Source of the DNA: Prolixibacteraceae bacterium
GTDB taxonomy: Bacteria > Bacteroidota > Bacteroidia > Bacteroidales > Prolixibacteraceae
Direction: 5' to 3'
Length of the DNA: 54,397 nt
NCBI GenBank assembly: GCA_025355875.1
Contig: JANXYV010000123.1
Coordinates: forward strand, 1 to 54,397
Below are positions 16,992-24,534 of this stretch, piece after piece. A program made the position numbers and the translations under genes. Numbering within the stretch: position 1 is the stretch's first letter; the number at the start of each line of letters is the position of its first letter. The notes under the pieces were generated by a model. It made no database searches. It had not been told where the DNA came from and saw only the letters and a list, made by a program, of their open reading frames with translations.

Positions 16992-18038
16992 CTATTTCAG
17001 GTTTCCGGTCAATTTACTTTTAATTTCCATCAAATGTTTGACGTACAGATCATCAATCAGTCCGTCGCCTCCCGGTGGAACATCCAGCAAATAATTGGTG
17101 TTGCGCGAATTGCATAAATTAATCATGTCAGCTATTTTTCCGGCTTCCTGAAGTTTGATTTCACCGGTATGCCAAAACCAGCGACCTCCGGCATCAATAC
17201 AATCGCAAAGCTCCGAAATATCTTTGTTTTCAACTGGTGGAACCGCCTTTTCAGGATTAACCTGCATGCGGTAAGGATATTCATAGCCAATAATATCGGA
17301 GTTCAGGTAATTATCCGAGTTATTGGCCAGCACAATGCAATTGGGTTGTAATTTTTGAATGAGCGCCTTAAGCTGTAACCAATATTGTCCGGTATATTTG
17401 TTCGAATACTGATCAAACCATAGCAAATCGATGGGTCCGTAATTGGTAAGCAATTCCGCAATTTGCTTTTCGATGAAACCTTCGAAATCGCCTTCGGCTT
17501 CAGCGGGCAAACCATGGAGGTCTTTCTGGCCGGACTTCAGCGAATTCCCGAAAGAACCGGAGAAATCGCCGGGAAGACAATAATACAAGCCAACTTTTAC
17601 TTTTGCCTTGCGGCAGGCATCCACATATTCGCTCACAATATCTGCTTTCCCATTCCTGAAATTTTTAAAGGCAGTGATGTCGTGAGTGGTGTATTTACTG
17701 TCCCACAAGCACCAGCCACCGGTGTGTTTGACGGTCAGAACGGCATAATTCATTCCTGCAGACTTGATGGTTTTGGCCCATTGTCTGCAATCGAGCTTCG
17801 CCGGATTAAAAAGCATCGGGTCTTCGTAGCCGGTTGCCCATTCCTTGTCGACATAAGTTCCCATGTTGAAATGAAGGAACATGCCGTATTTCCAGCTGGC
17901 AAATTCCTGCTGCTTTTTCAGGAGCAATTCAGGGGCCTGAGGCTGAGCGGCTGCAGACGCAAATGATAACATGAAAATTAGCGAGACTATCAGGCTGACC
18001 GATTGTCTTAATGATGAGTTTGGGGATGTTTTGCGCAT
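16992..18038 (-). CDS. GH29-like alpha-L-fucosidase
   Basis: 348 residues from the ATG at 18036-18038. That start gives a signal peptide (basic MRKTSPNSSLRQ, then a hydrophobic run to FASAAAQP); a longer in-frame extension has no signal. Barrel-only GH29: FASWKYGMFLHFNMGTY, TVKHTGGWCLWDSKYTTHD and PIDLLWFDQYSN with D209 as probable nucleophile, ending LLDVPPGGDGLID. It is shorter than the neighbouring GH29 because it lacks the C-terminal beta domain, and the two are clearly different subfamilies. It is the first gene of the minus-strand island, divergent from the AraC-type regulator. Confidence 0.88.
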   Translation of the reverse strand: MRKTSPNSSLRQSVSLIVSLIFMLSFASAAAQPQAPELLLKKQQEFASWKYGMFLHFNMGTYVDKEWATGYEDPMLFNPAKLDCRQWAKTIKSAGMNYAVLTVKHTGGWCLWDSKYTTHDITAFKNFRNGKADIVSEYVDACRKAKVKVGLYYCLPGDFSGSFGNSLKSGQKDLHGLPAEAEGDFEGFIEKQIAELLTNYGPIDLLWFDQYSNKYTGQYWLQLKALIQKLQPNCIVLANNSDNYLNSDIIGYEYPYRMQVNPEKAVPPVENKDISELCDCIDAGGRWFWHTGEIKLQEAGKIADMINLCNSRNTNYLLDVPPGGDGLIDDLYVKHLMEIKSKLTGNLK

Positions 18039-18166
18039 GGTATTTTGGTTAGGTTTAAAAACAGAAAGCGTATCCATTACAAAAAAACAAAAGTTGTAAG
18101 CTGATTTATTGTACATTTCCGACATTCTTTAGTATTTTTCCGATCATTTCAACTTTGTCTAAAGTT
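18039..18166. promoter_or_regulatory. Divergent control region between the fucosidase operon and the AraC-type gene
   Basis: 128 AT-rich bases separate the two divergent start codons. This must hold the leftward promoter of the hydrolase operon and the rightward promoter of the regulator, and is the natural site for AraC-type autoregulation and activation. I found no perfect TAnnTTTG element on either strand (cAacTTTG at about 18150 and tACaacTTTTG-like sequence on the other strand are only near matches), so I do not place a -7 box. Confidence 0.5.
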
Positions 18167-19063
18167 ATGAATTCATTTGGCATTCCAATCGATCTGAAAG
18201 TCAAGCTGCTCAATGTGGCCAGCTGCGAACTCGATTCGTCGTGGAACTACCATGGACTGGTCAGTCATTTTCCTCGTATCTATTTAATAACCAGAGGTGA
18301 AGGATACATTTTCCCGAACAACCAGAAGATCAGGCTTGAACCTGGCAAACTTTATTTGATACCCAGCCAGATTCCCTGCAGCTATGCTTGTCCCGAATCG
18401 TTGTCTCAGTATTACCTGCACTTTACCGTTGAATTGACCGAGCAATTGAATATTTTCGACATTTATCCGTACTCTTTCAGTTCCTTCGCGTCAGAAAACG
18501 ATCTCCGGCTTTTTGAACGTCTCATCGAAATCAATCCGGATTCGGCACTTCGGGTACTCGATCCGGCGGTTTACCAAATCAAAAACTGGGTAAACAGCCC
18601 CGGCGACAATTCTTCCATCTCACAGCACATCGAAACCAATGGCTTGATTTTGCAGCTTTTCTCACGCTTCCTGAAAAACGACACTCCTGCAAACTCTTTT
18701 ACCACCAAGCCTGGCAGCCGGTTCAACGAAATCCTGGCCTTTATCCGGAATAACCTCGAAAAAGAAATTTCAATCAATGGATTGGCTTCGCGATTAAAAA
18801 TGTCTCCCGATCATTTTACCCGTTTGTTCCGGAAGGAAACCGGCGCTGGTCCGGTGGAATACATCATTCAGAAACGCATCGAAAAAGCCCAGCTTTTACT
18901 GGTGGTTACCAATTTGTCGGTGAATGAGATTCTGGTAAAGACGGGCTTCAACAGCGCATCGTATTTTATCCGGATTTTCAAAACCATCAATGGTCTGACG
19001 CCGCTCGAATACCGGAAGTTTCATCATTTGCTTCATGCAAAGTTTTATTCGAACGAACTGTAA
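18167..19063 (+). CDS. AraC-family transcriptional regulator
   Basis: 298 residues from the ATG at 18167; a TTG four codons upstream is in frame but less likely. N-terminal cupin-like sugar-sensing half (about 20-130: ITRGEGYIFPNNQKIRLEPGKLYLIPS). C-terminal double helix-turn-helix (about 200-290): ISINGLASRLKMSPDHFTRLFRKETG, then LSVNEILVKTGFNSASYFIRIFK and the closing LTPLEYRKF. Members usually activate an adjacent sugar operon when a sugar binds. It is divergent from the fucosidase operon and 76 bases upstream of the GH2 gene, so it likely controls both. The ligand may be a deoxysugar, but that is inference. Confidence 0.88.
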   Translation: MNSFGIPIDLKVKLLNVASCELDSSWNYHGLVSHFPRIYLITRGEGYIFPNNQKIRLEPGKLYLIPSQIPCSYACPESLSQYYLHFTVELTEQLNIFDIYPYSFSSFASENDLRLFERLIEINPDSALRVLDPAVYQIKNWVNSPGDNSSISQHIETNGLILQLFSRFLKNDTPANSFTTKPGSRFNEILAFIRNNLEKEISINGLASRLKMSPDHFTRLFRKETGAGPVEYIIQKRIEKAQLLLVVTNLSVNEILVKTGFNSASYFIRIFKTINGLTPLEYRKFHHLLHAKFYSNEL

Positions 19064-19106
19064 AAACGCAATCCTACATAGTGTTGCAGACCTTCCATTA
19101 TTTTAT

Positions 19107-19116
19107 TACAATTGTA
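19107..19116. promoter_or_regulatory. Small perfect palindrome upstream of the GH2 gene
   Basis: TACAATTGTA, 24 bases before the GH2 start codon, overlapping tagtattg, which is one base from the TAnnTTTG -7 consensus. It could be part of the GH2 promoter or an operator. There is no upstream TTTG at proper spacing, so the evidence is weak. Confidence 0.25.
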
Positions 19117-19139
19117 GTATTGACACTTAACCGGCCATC

Positions 19140-22100
19140 ATGAAACAAATCAAACTTTCATCACTTTTTATTATGCTGTTAATCAGCATTCAATGCTTGG
19201 TTGCACAAAACAAGCCTTTCCTCGAAAACCTTTACGATTACATTGAAAATCCGCAGATGATCGGGCTGGGACAGGAAGTTGCCCATGTTCCTTTGCTGCC
19301 ATACACCAATCTTGACAAAGCCTGGAGTCAGTCTCAGGAACAATCTTCCGGATTCCTTTCGCTCAATGGGAAGTGGAAATTCCTTTACACGATCAATCCC
19401 GACGGAATTAATAAAGAATTTTTTAAACCCGGATTCAACGAAAAGGGAATGGCTGAAATCACCGTTCCCGGAATGTGGCAGATGCAAGGCTGGGGAGAAA
19501 AGATTTTCCGCAATGTTTCGCAGCCTTTCAAAGCTGATCCGCCTCATATTCCGCGCGATTACAATCCGGTTGGCTCTTACCGGAAGACCTTCACCGTTCC
19601 ATCCGATTTTAAGGACAAGCAGCTGTTTCTGCATTTCGAAGGTGTCGCTTCGGCCTATTTTGTCTGGGTAAATGGGCAGGAAGTTGGATTCAACCAGGGC
19701 GCCAACGAACCCGCCGAATATGACGTGACCAAATTGGTGAAGCCGGGAAAGAACACCGTTTCGGTCATGGTTTTCATGTATTCCGACGGAACCTATAACG
19801 AAGATCAGGACATGTGGCGCCTTTCGGGTATTTTCCGGAATGTTTACCTGATGGCGACGCCGAAAGTGCACATCCGCGATTACTATATTTCAACCGATTT
19901 GGATGAAAAATACCAGGACGCTACCCTGAAAGTGGAAGCCGAGGTTCAGAATTTTTCTTCTGCTCCCATCGCCAATTACCAGGTGAAAGTGACTTTGCTG
20001 GATCAGGAAAACAAGCCGGTTCTCGAAGACCTGACTTCAGAAAAAGTCTCACTCGGGGCAGACGAGAAAACAAAAATCCGACTGAATGCAGCGGTCAAAT
20101 CACCACAGAAATGGTCGGACGAAAAGCCAAATTTGTATCACATTGGCTTCGAATTGGTCGATCCTTCCGGAAAAACCACGGAAGCCCTGGCCGACCGGAT
20201 GGGTTTTAAAAAGGTGGAAGTCCGGCATCAGGTTTATTACGTAAACGGCATGCCAGTCAAGCTGAACGGCGTGAACAGCCACATGCAGCATCCCGATCTG
20301 GGGCACACGATGGACCTTGAAACCATCCGCAAGGATTTTTACCTGATGAAACAGTTCAACATCAATTGTGTGCGAACCTGCCACTATCCGCCGGTAAAAG
20401 AATACCTGAAACTGGCCGACGAACTTGGAATCTACATTGTGGATGAAACCGGCGACGAAGCGCATGCCACCGAATTTATTTCGAACGATCCGCTCTGGAC
20501 TAAATCGTATGTCCACCGTGCCGAAAAAATGGTGCTGCGCGACCGAAATCACCCGAGCATCATATTCTGGAGCGCAGGTAACGAAAGCGGTTCAGGATTC
20601 AACATCTGCGAAGTGATTGCTGCCGGTAAACGCCTCGACCCTAGCCGTCCGGCCTGGATGTACGGTGGAAACGACAACGATCGCCCGGGTCAAAACAACC
20701 CTGTGAAATGTGAAGACATCATCGGACCTCGATACGGAACTCCGTTTGAACTGAAAGTTTTCTTTGGTGAATCGCCCGAGTCGGTCGATCCGCGGCCTTC
20801 GTTTATGGACGAATACCTCGCCGCCACCGGAAACAGTCTGGGCGGACTCGACGAATACTGGGACGTGATTTACCAGTATCCGCGCTGCATCGGAGGAGCG
20901 CTCTGGGATTTTGTAAGCCCCGGATTGCGCGAAAAGTATGTCAGTACTCCTGATGCTTCCGGAAATAATACATCAGCAGCTTTAATGGGTAAAACTGAAT
21001 TGGTTGCCGGCAAATTCGGGCAGGCTGTTCAGCTTACCGGAACCGATACCTGGGTGGAATTGTACCGCGACCCGAAATTGGACATTTCAGGAAAAGCACT
21101 GACGGTTTCTTTCTGGATCAAACCACGCGAATGGAACGGAAACGGCACCTTGCTTTCCAAAGGATTTTACCAGTTCGGCGTGGAGCAAACCAGCGAAAAG
21201 GAGCTTGAATTTTATGTGGGCGACCAGAAAAAAACAAGTGTAAAAACTTCGCTTCCTGAAAACTGGAAAAACAACTGGCATCTGGTTGCCGGAATTTACA
21301 ACGGAACTCAGCTTCAGCTTTTCATCGACGGAGAGAAAAAAGCCGAAACCCTCTGCACTTTAACTATCGAAAATAAGCCATTTCCCATCAATATCGGTCG
21401 CAATCCGGAAATTGAAGCCCAGGAAAATCCCAACCATTACAGCAATGCGGCATTCGATCAGCTTGCCATTTTCGACAAAGTGGTGAATGTTCAGGATTTG
21501 ATGAACCCGACCGAAGCAACCAAAAAATCGGCGCTCTGCTGGCTCGATTTTGATGAACAGAAAACCGGCCCCGAATTCTTCAGCATGGGCGTTGGTGGCA
21601 GAACCTACGGCATGATCTGGCCCGACCGTAAACCCGAACCCGAAATGTGGCAGGTTAAAAAATCGGCTCAGCCGGTTTCGGTAAAATGGACCAATGAAAC
21701 GAAAGGCGAAGTCGAAATATGGAACCGGATGCACTTTACCAACACCAGCGAACTGGACGCCGTCTGGCAATTGCAGTGCGAGGGAACAGTTGTGAAAGAA
21801 GGAACTTTGCAAACCTCGGTTCCCGCACTTTCACGGGCAAAACTCACCATTCCGTTCCAGCCCTTTGTTCAGGAAGCAGGAAAAGAATATTTCCTTCTGA
21901 TCAGTTTCCGCCAGAAAGCTGACCAACTCTGGGCCGCAAAAGGTTTCGAAAAAGCCTGGGATCAATTGCCTTTGACGGTTAAACAAATTACTGCTGAAAA
22001 ACAAATTTCCAGTCTTCCGGCTCCTGAAATTACAGAAAAAGAGGGTTTCCTGTCGGTGAAAGGAAAGAATTTTGAATACCGTTTCGATAAGAAATCAGGC

Positions 22101-22928
22101 AATTTGGTTTCAGTAAGTTTTGACGGAACCGAATTGCTGAAAGAAGGAATGAACCTGAATCTCTGGCGGGCGCCGCTGGCCAATGACCTTGACAACTGGA
22201 CCAACTGGCAATCTGGATTGAGCCGTCAACCGGGTTGGGGACTCGGTCAGTCGAATACCTGGTTCGCTCACGGACTCGATCAGATGAAAACCCGGGCTGA
22301 CCAAATGAACTGGGTTAAAACTTCCGGCGAAGTTAGGCTGACTATTGAAAGTCACACTTCGAATGCCGATCTTTCCACTTCCTTCGAAAACCGGATGGTT
22401 TATTCGATTGACGGTTCAGGAAAAATGACGCTCGACCACACCGTGACGCCCTGCGGAAAAATGCCGGAATGGCTGCCGCGAGTGGGTGTTCAGATGGTAC
22501 TGAACCAATCGTTCGATCAACTGAAATGGTATGGCCGCGGACCGTTCGAAACTTATCCTGACCGGAAGACCGGGGCAAAAGTGGGCGTTTATGCCGGTAC
22601 GGTGGCAGAACAATATGTGCCGTATCTCATTCCGCAGGAAAACAGCAATAAAACTGACGTTCGCTGGGCTGTTTTGCAGAATGCTCAAGGCCTTGGAATC
22701 CGGATTTCGTCCTCCGAAAATTTCTGTTTCAGTGCGCTGAATGTGCAGACCGACAATCTTTCGCGGGCGCTATATCCGTTCCAGATGAAGCCTTTTGACG
22801 GGATTACTTTGAATTTGGACTATGCGCTGAGCGGTGTAGGTTGTAATGCTATTTCTGTACTGAACAAATATCGGGTGATGCCTTCAGAAAGGCAGTTTCA
22901 GTTGGTATTTGAACCATACAAAAAATAG
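19140..22928 (+). CDS. GH2 beta-galactosidase-type enzyme with an inserted LamG-like domain
   Basis: 1262 residues with a signal peptide (LLISIQCLVAQ). LacZ-like order: sugar-binding domain (about 70-240, SYRKTFTVP, DMWRLSGIFRNVYL), Ig-like domain (245-360), TIM barrel (360-600), then C-terminal sandwich domains. Acid/base E482 lies in WSAGNESGSG and nucleophile E558 in FMDEY...GNSLGGLDEYW; their spacing of 76 equals that of E461/E537 in E. coli LacZ. After the barrel (GGALWDFVSPGLREKY) a concanavalin-like LamG domain is inserted at about 605-790 (VSFWIKPREWNGNGTLLSKG, NNWHLVAGIYNGTQL). The protein then resumes at CWLDFDE and ends with the LacZ small-chain domain. Probably periplasmic; substrate a beta-galactoside or related sugar. 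Confidence 0.88.
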   Translation: MKQIKLSSLFIMLLISIQCLVAQNKPFLENLYDYIENPQMIGLGQEVAHVPLLPYTNLDKAWSQSQEQSSGFLSLNGKWKFLYTINPDGINKEFFKPGFNEKGMAEITVPGMWQMQGWGEKIFRNVSQPFKADPPHIPRDYNPVGSYRKTFTVPSDFKDKQLFLHFEGVASAYFVWVNGQEVGFNQGANEPAEYDVTKLVKPGKNTVSVMVFMYSDGTYNEDQDMWRLSGIFRNVYLMATPKVHIRDYYISTDLDEKYQDATLKVEAEVQNFSSAPIANYQVKVTLLDQENKPVLEDLTSEKVSLGADEKTKIRLNAAVKSPQKWSDEKPNLYHIGFELVDPSGKTTEALADRMGFKKVEVRHQVYYVNGMPVKLNGVNSHMQHPDLGHTMDLETIRKDFYLMKQFNINCVRTCHYPPVKEYLKLADELGIYIVDETGDEAHATEFISNDPLWTKSYVHRAEKMVLRDRNHPSIIFWSAGNESGSGFNICEVIAAGKRLDPSRPAWMYGGNDNDRPGQNNPVKCEDIIGPRYGTPFELKVFFGESPESVDPRPSFMDEYLAATGNSLGGLDEYWDVIYQYPRCIGGALWDFVSPGLREKYVSTPDASGNNTSAALMGKTELVAGKFGQAVQLTGTDTWVELYRDPKLDISGKALTVSFWIKPREWNGNGTLLSKGFYQFGVEQTSEKELEFYVGDQKKTSVKTSLPENWKNNWHLVAGIYNGTQLQLFIDGEKKAETLCTLTIENKPFPINIGRNPEIEAQENPNHYSNAAFDQLAIFDKVVNVQDLMNPTEATKKSALCWLDFDEQKTGPEFFSMGVGGRTYGMIWPDRKPEPEMWQVKKSAQPVSVKWTNETKGEVEIWNRMHFTNTSELDAVWQLQCEGTVVKEGTLQTSVPALSRAKLTIPFQPFVQEAGKEYFLLISFRQKADQLWAAKGFEKAWDQLPLTVKQITAEKQISSLPAPEITEKEGFLSVKGKNFEYRFDKKSGNLVSVSFDGTELLKEGMNLNLWRAPLANDLDNWTNWQSGLSRQPGWGLGQSNTWFAHGLDQMKTRADQMNWVKTSGEVRLTIESHTSNADLSTSFENRMVYSIDGSGKMTLDHTVTPCGKMPEWLPRVGVQMVLNQSFDQLKWYGRGPFETYPDRKTGAKVGVYAGTVAEQYVPYLIPQENSNKTDVRWAVLQNAQGLGIRISSSENFCFSALNVQTDNLSRALYPFQMKPFDGITLNLDYALSGVGCNAISVLNKYRVMPSERQFQLVFEPYKK

Positions 22929-23094
22929 GATGGGAGAGTGTCAATTTATGTTTTTTGTGATAACATGATGTAGAAAAGTTTCGGACAACAAACCCGTGAT
23001 GATTTTATACGTTGTTGGAATACCTTTGATTACTATGTTTTTATGGGTTTTTGCGAAAGAGAACTGTGAGAATAATGAGTTTAAAATTTGAAAT

Positions 23095-23122
23095 TTGGAA
23101 CTTGGAACTTGGAACTTGGAAC
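23095..23122. repeat. Short tandem repeat, four copies of ttggaac
   Basis: Four perfect 7-base units in the 265-base gap between the GH2 gene and trpS. Nothing else in that gap (22929-23193) looks like a gene, and I saw no clear terminator for the GH2 gene there. The repeat is probably a slippage product. Confidence 0.8.
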
Positions 23123-23193
23123 TTTTCCCTGAATCCTTGTGAATTGAAAATTGTTAGTGTATTTTTGCTGCCCATTGAAATGAATTGAAAATC

Positions 23194-24195
23194 ATGACCA
23201 AACAGATCGTTGTCAGTGGAATCCGGCCGACCGGAAATTTGCACCTTGGAAATTATTTCGGTGCAGTGCGCAGCTTTTTGAAAATGCAGGAAGATTACAA
23301 CTGTTATTTTTTCATTGCCGACATTCATTCTCTCACCACTCATCCAACTCCAGGTGATTTGCAATCGGGAGTAAAACAGGTGCTGGCCGAATATCTGGCC
23401 TGCGGAATTGATCCGGAGAAAGCGACTATTTTTATCCAGAGCGATGTTCCTGAAGTGTCGGAACTGTATGCTTTTCTGAATATGAATGCCTACCTGGGCG
23501 AACTGGAACGTACTACTTCTTTCAAGGAAAAAGCGCGAAAACAACCCGAGAATGTAAATGCCGGATTATTGACCTATCCCGTTCTGATGGCTGCCGATAT
23601 CATCATTCACAAAGCACAGTTTGTTCCGGTCGGGAAGGATCAGGAACAAAATCTGGAGATGGCCCGCAAGTTTGCCGGACGCTTCAACCGGATGTACAAC
23701 TGCGAATTGTTCCCGCTTCCGCAGCCTTTTACTTTTGATGGCGGCGATATGATTAAAGTTCCGGGATTGGACGGAAGCGGAAAGATGGGCAAGTCAGAAG
23801 GCAACGGAATCTTCCTGGTCGAAGATCCGAAGGATATCCGCAAAAAAGTGATGAGGGCCGTGACCGACGCAGGACCGACCGAACCTAACAGCAAAAAGGC
23901 GGAGGCCGTTGAAAATCTGTTTACCTTGCTTAAAATCGTTTCGACGCCGGATGTCGTTGCGCATTTCGATTTAGCCTACAACGATTGCAGCATCCGTTAC
24001 GGCGATTTGAAAAAGCAACTGGCCGAAGATATCATTGGGTTCACGGCGCCTATTCGCGAGCGCATTCTGGAGATACTGAAAGACGAAGCCTATCTGGGCA
24101 AAGTGGCCCGTATGGGTGCCGAAAAAGCCAGGGAATCGGCCCAGAAAACGCTAAACGAAGTGAAAGATGTAATCGGTTTCAGAAGGTTGTTTTAA
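23194..24195 (+). CDS. trpS: Tryptophanyl-tRNA synthetase
   Basis: 333 residues from the ATG at 23194 (a TTG three codons upstream is in frame but less likely). Class I synthetase signatures: TGNLHLGNYFGA (the HIGH-type motif) near the start, and GKMGKSEGN (KMSKS-type) at about 195-203. Other TrpS blocks are DIHSLTTHPTPG, AYLGELERTTSFKEK, LMAADIIIHKAQFVPVGKDQ and GPTEPNSKKAEAVENL. Charges tRNA-Trp in the cytoplasm. Length is typical of the bacterial enzyme. It stands alone with a terminator after it, a core housekeeping gene marking the end of the glycan island. Confidence 0.95.
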   Translation: MTKQIVVSGIRPTGNLHLGNYFGAVRSFLKMQEDYNCYFFIADIHSLTTHPTPGDLQSGVKQVLAEYLACGIDPEKATIFIQSDVPEVSELYAFLNMNAYLGELERTTSFKEKARKQPENVNAGLLTYPVLMAADIIIHKAQFVPVGKDQEQNLEMARKFAGRFNRMYNCELFPLPQPFTFDGGDMIKVPGLDGSGKMGKSEGNGIFLVEDPKDIRKKVMRAVTDAGPTEPNSKKAEAVENLFTLLKIVSTPDVVAHFDLAYNDCSIRYGDLKKQLAEDIIGFTAPIRERILEILKDEAYLGKVARMGAEKARESAQKTLNEVKDVIGFRRLF

Positions 24196-24217
24196 TCTTT
24201 AGGAATACAAAATATTG

Positions 24218-24254
24218 TCAGGGTTTCACTTCATGTGATGCCCTGATTTTTTTG
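24218..24254 (+). terminator. Rho-independent terminator after trpS
   Basis: Stem tcaggg...cac / gtg...ccctga around the loop ttcat, followed directly by a run of T (24247-24253). It starts 22 bases after the trpS stop codon. The outer six pairs are perfect. Confidence 0.75.
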
Positions 24255-24411
24255 AGCTGCCATTTACCGATAGATTCAGTTTATTCACAGGTTTTGTTTA
24301 TTCAGCATTGGATAAAACGCTTCCTTTGCGCTTCGATTAATAAACGATTAAAATAGCCGACCAACGTAATTTTCGGAAAAGGAAAGCAACTTATTCAAAA
24401 AAAATCAATCC

Positions 24412-24534
24412 ATGGATAAAGAAACGATAACGGAAGTGCAATGGCGAAGGATGAAAGCACTTTTTGAAGGTTTTTCCCGTTTTACTTTTCCGGCAAACTT
24501 TTTCCAAAACAGTTCAGACAACAGAAATCAATGA
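24412..24534 (+). CDS. Possible 40-residue leader peptide overlapping the TonB receptor start
   Basis: ATG at 24412 opens 40 codons (MDKETITEVQWRRMKALFEG...) ending in TGA at 24532-24534, which overlaps the receptor start codon as ATGA. That four-base overlap is a classic arrangement for translational coupling. The peptide is basic and aromatic with no signal sequence, and I know of no family for it. It may be a real coupled leader or a chance open frame. Confidence 0.3.
   Translation: MDKETITEVQWRRMKALFEGFSRFTFPANFFQNSSDNRNQ

Noticed and set aside
23095-23122. CRISPR or regulatory repeat array
   Set aside because: Seven-base units with no spacers; simple tandem slippage is sufficient.
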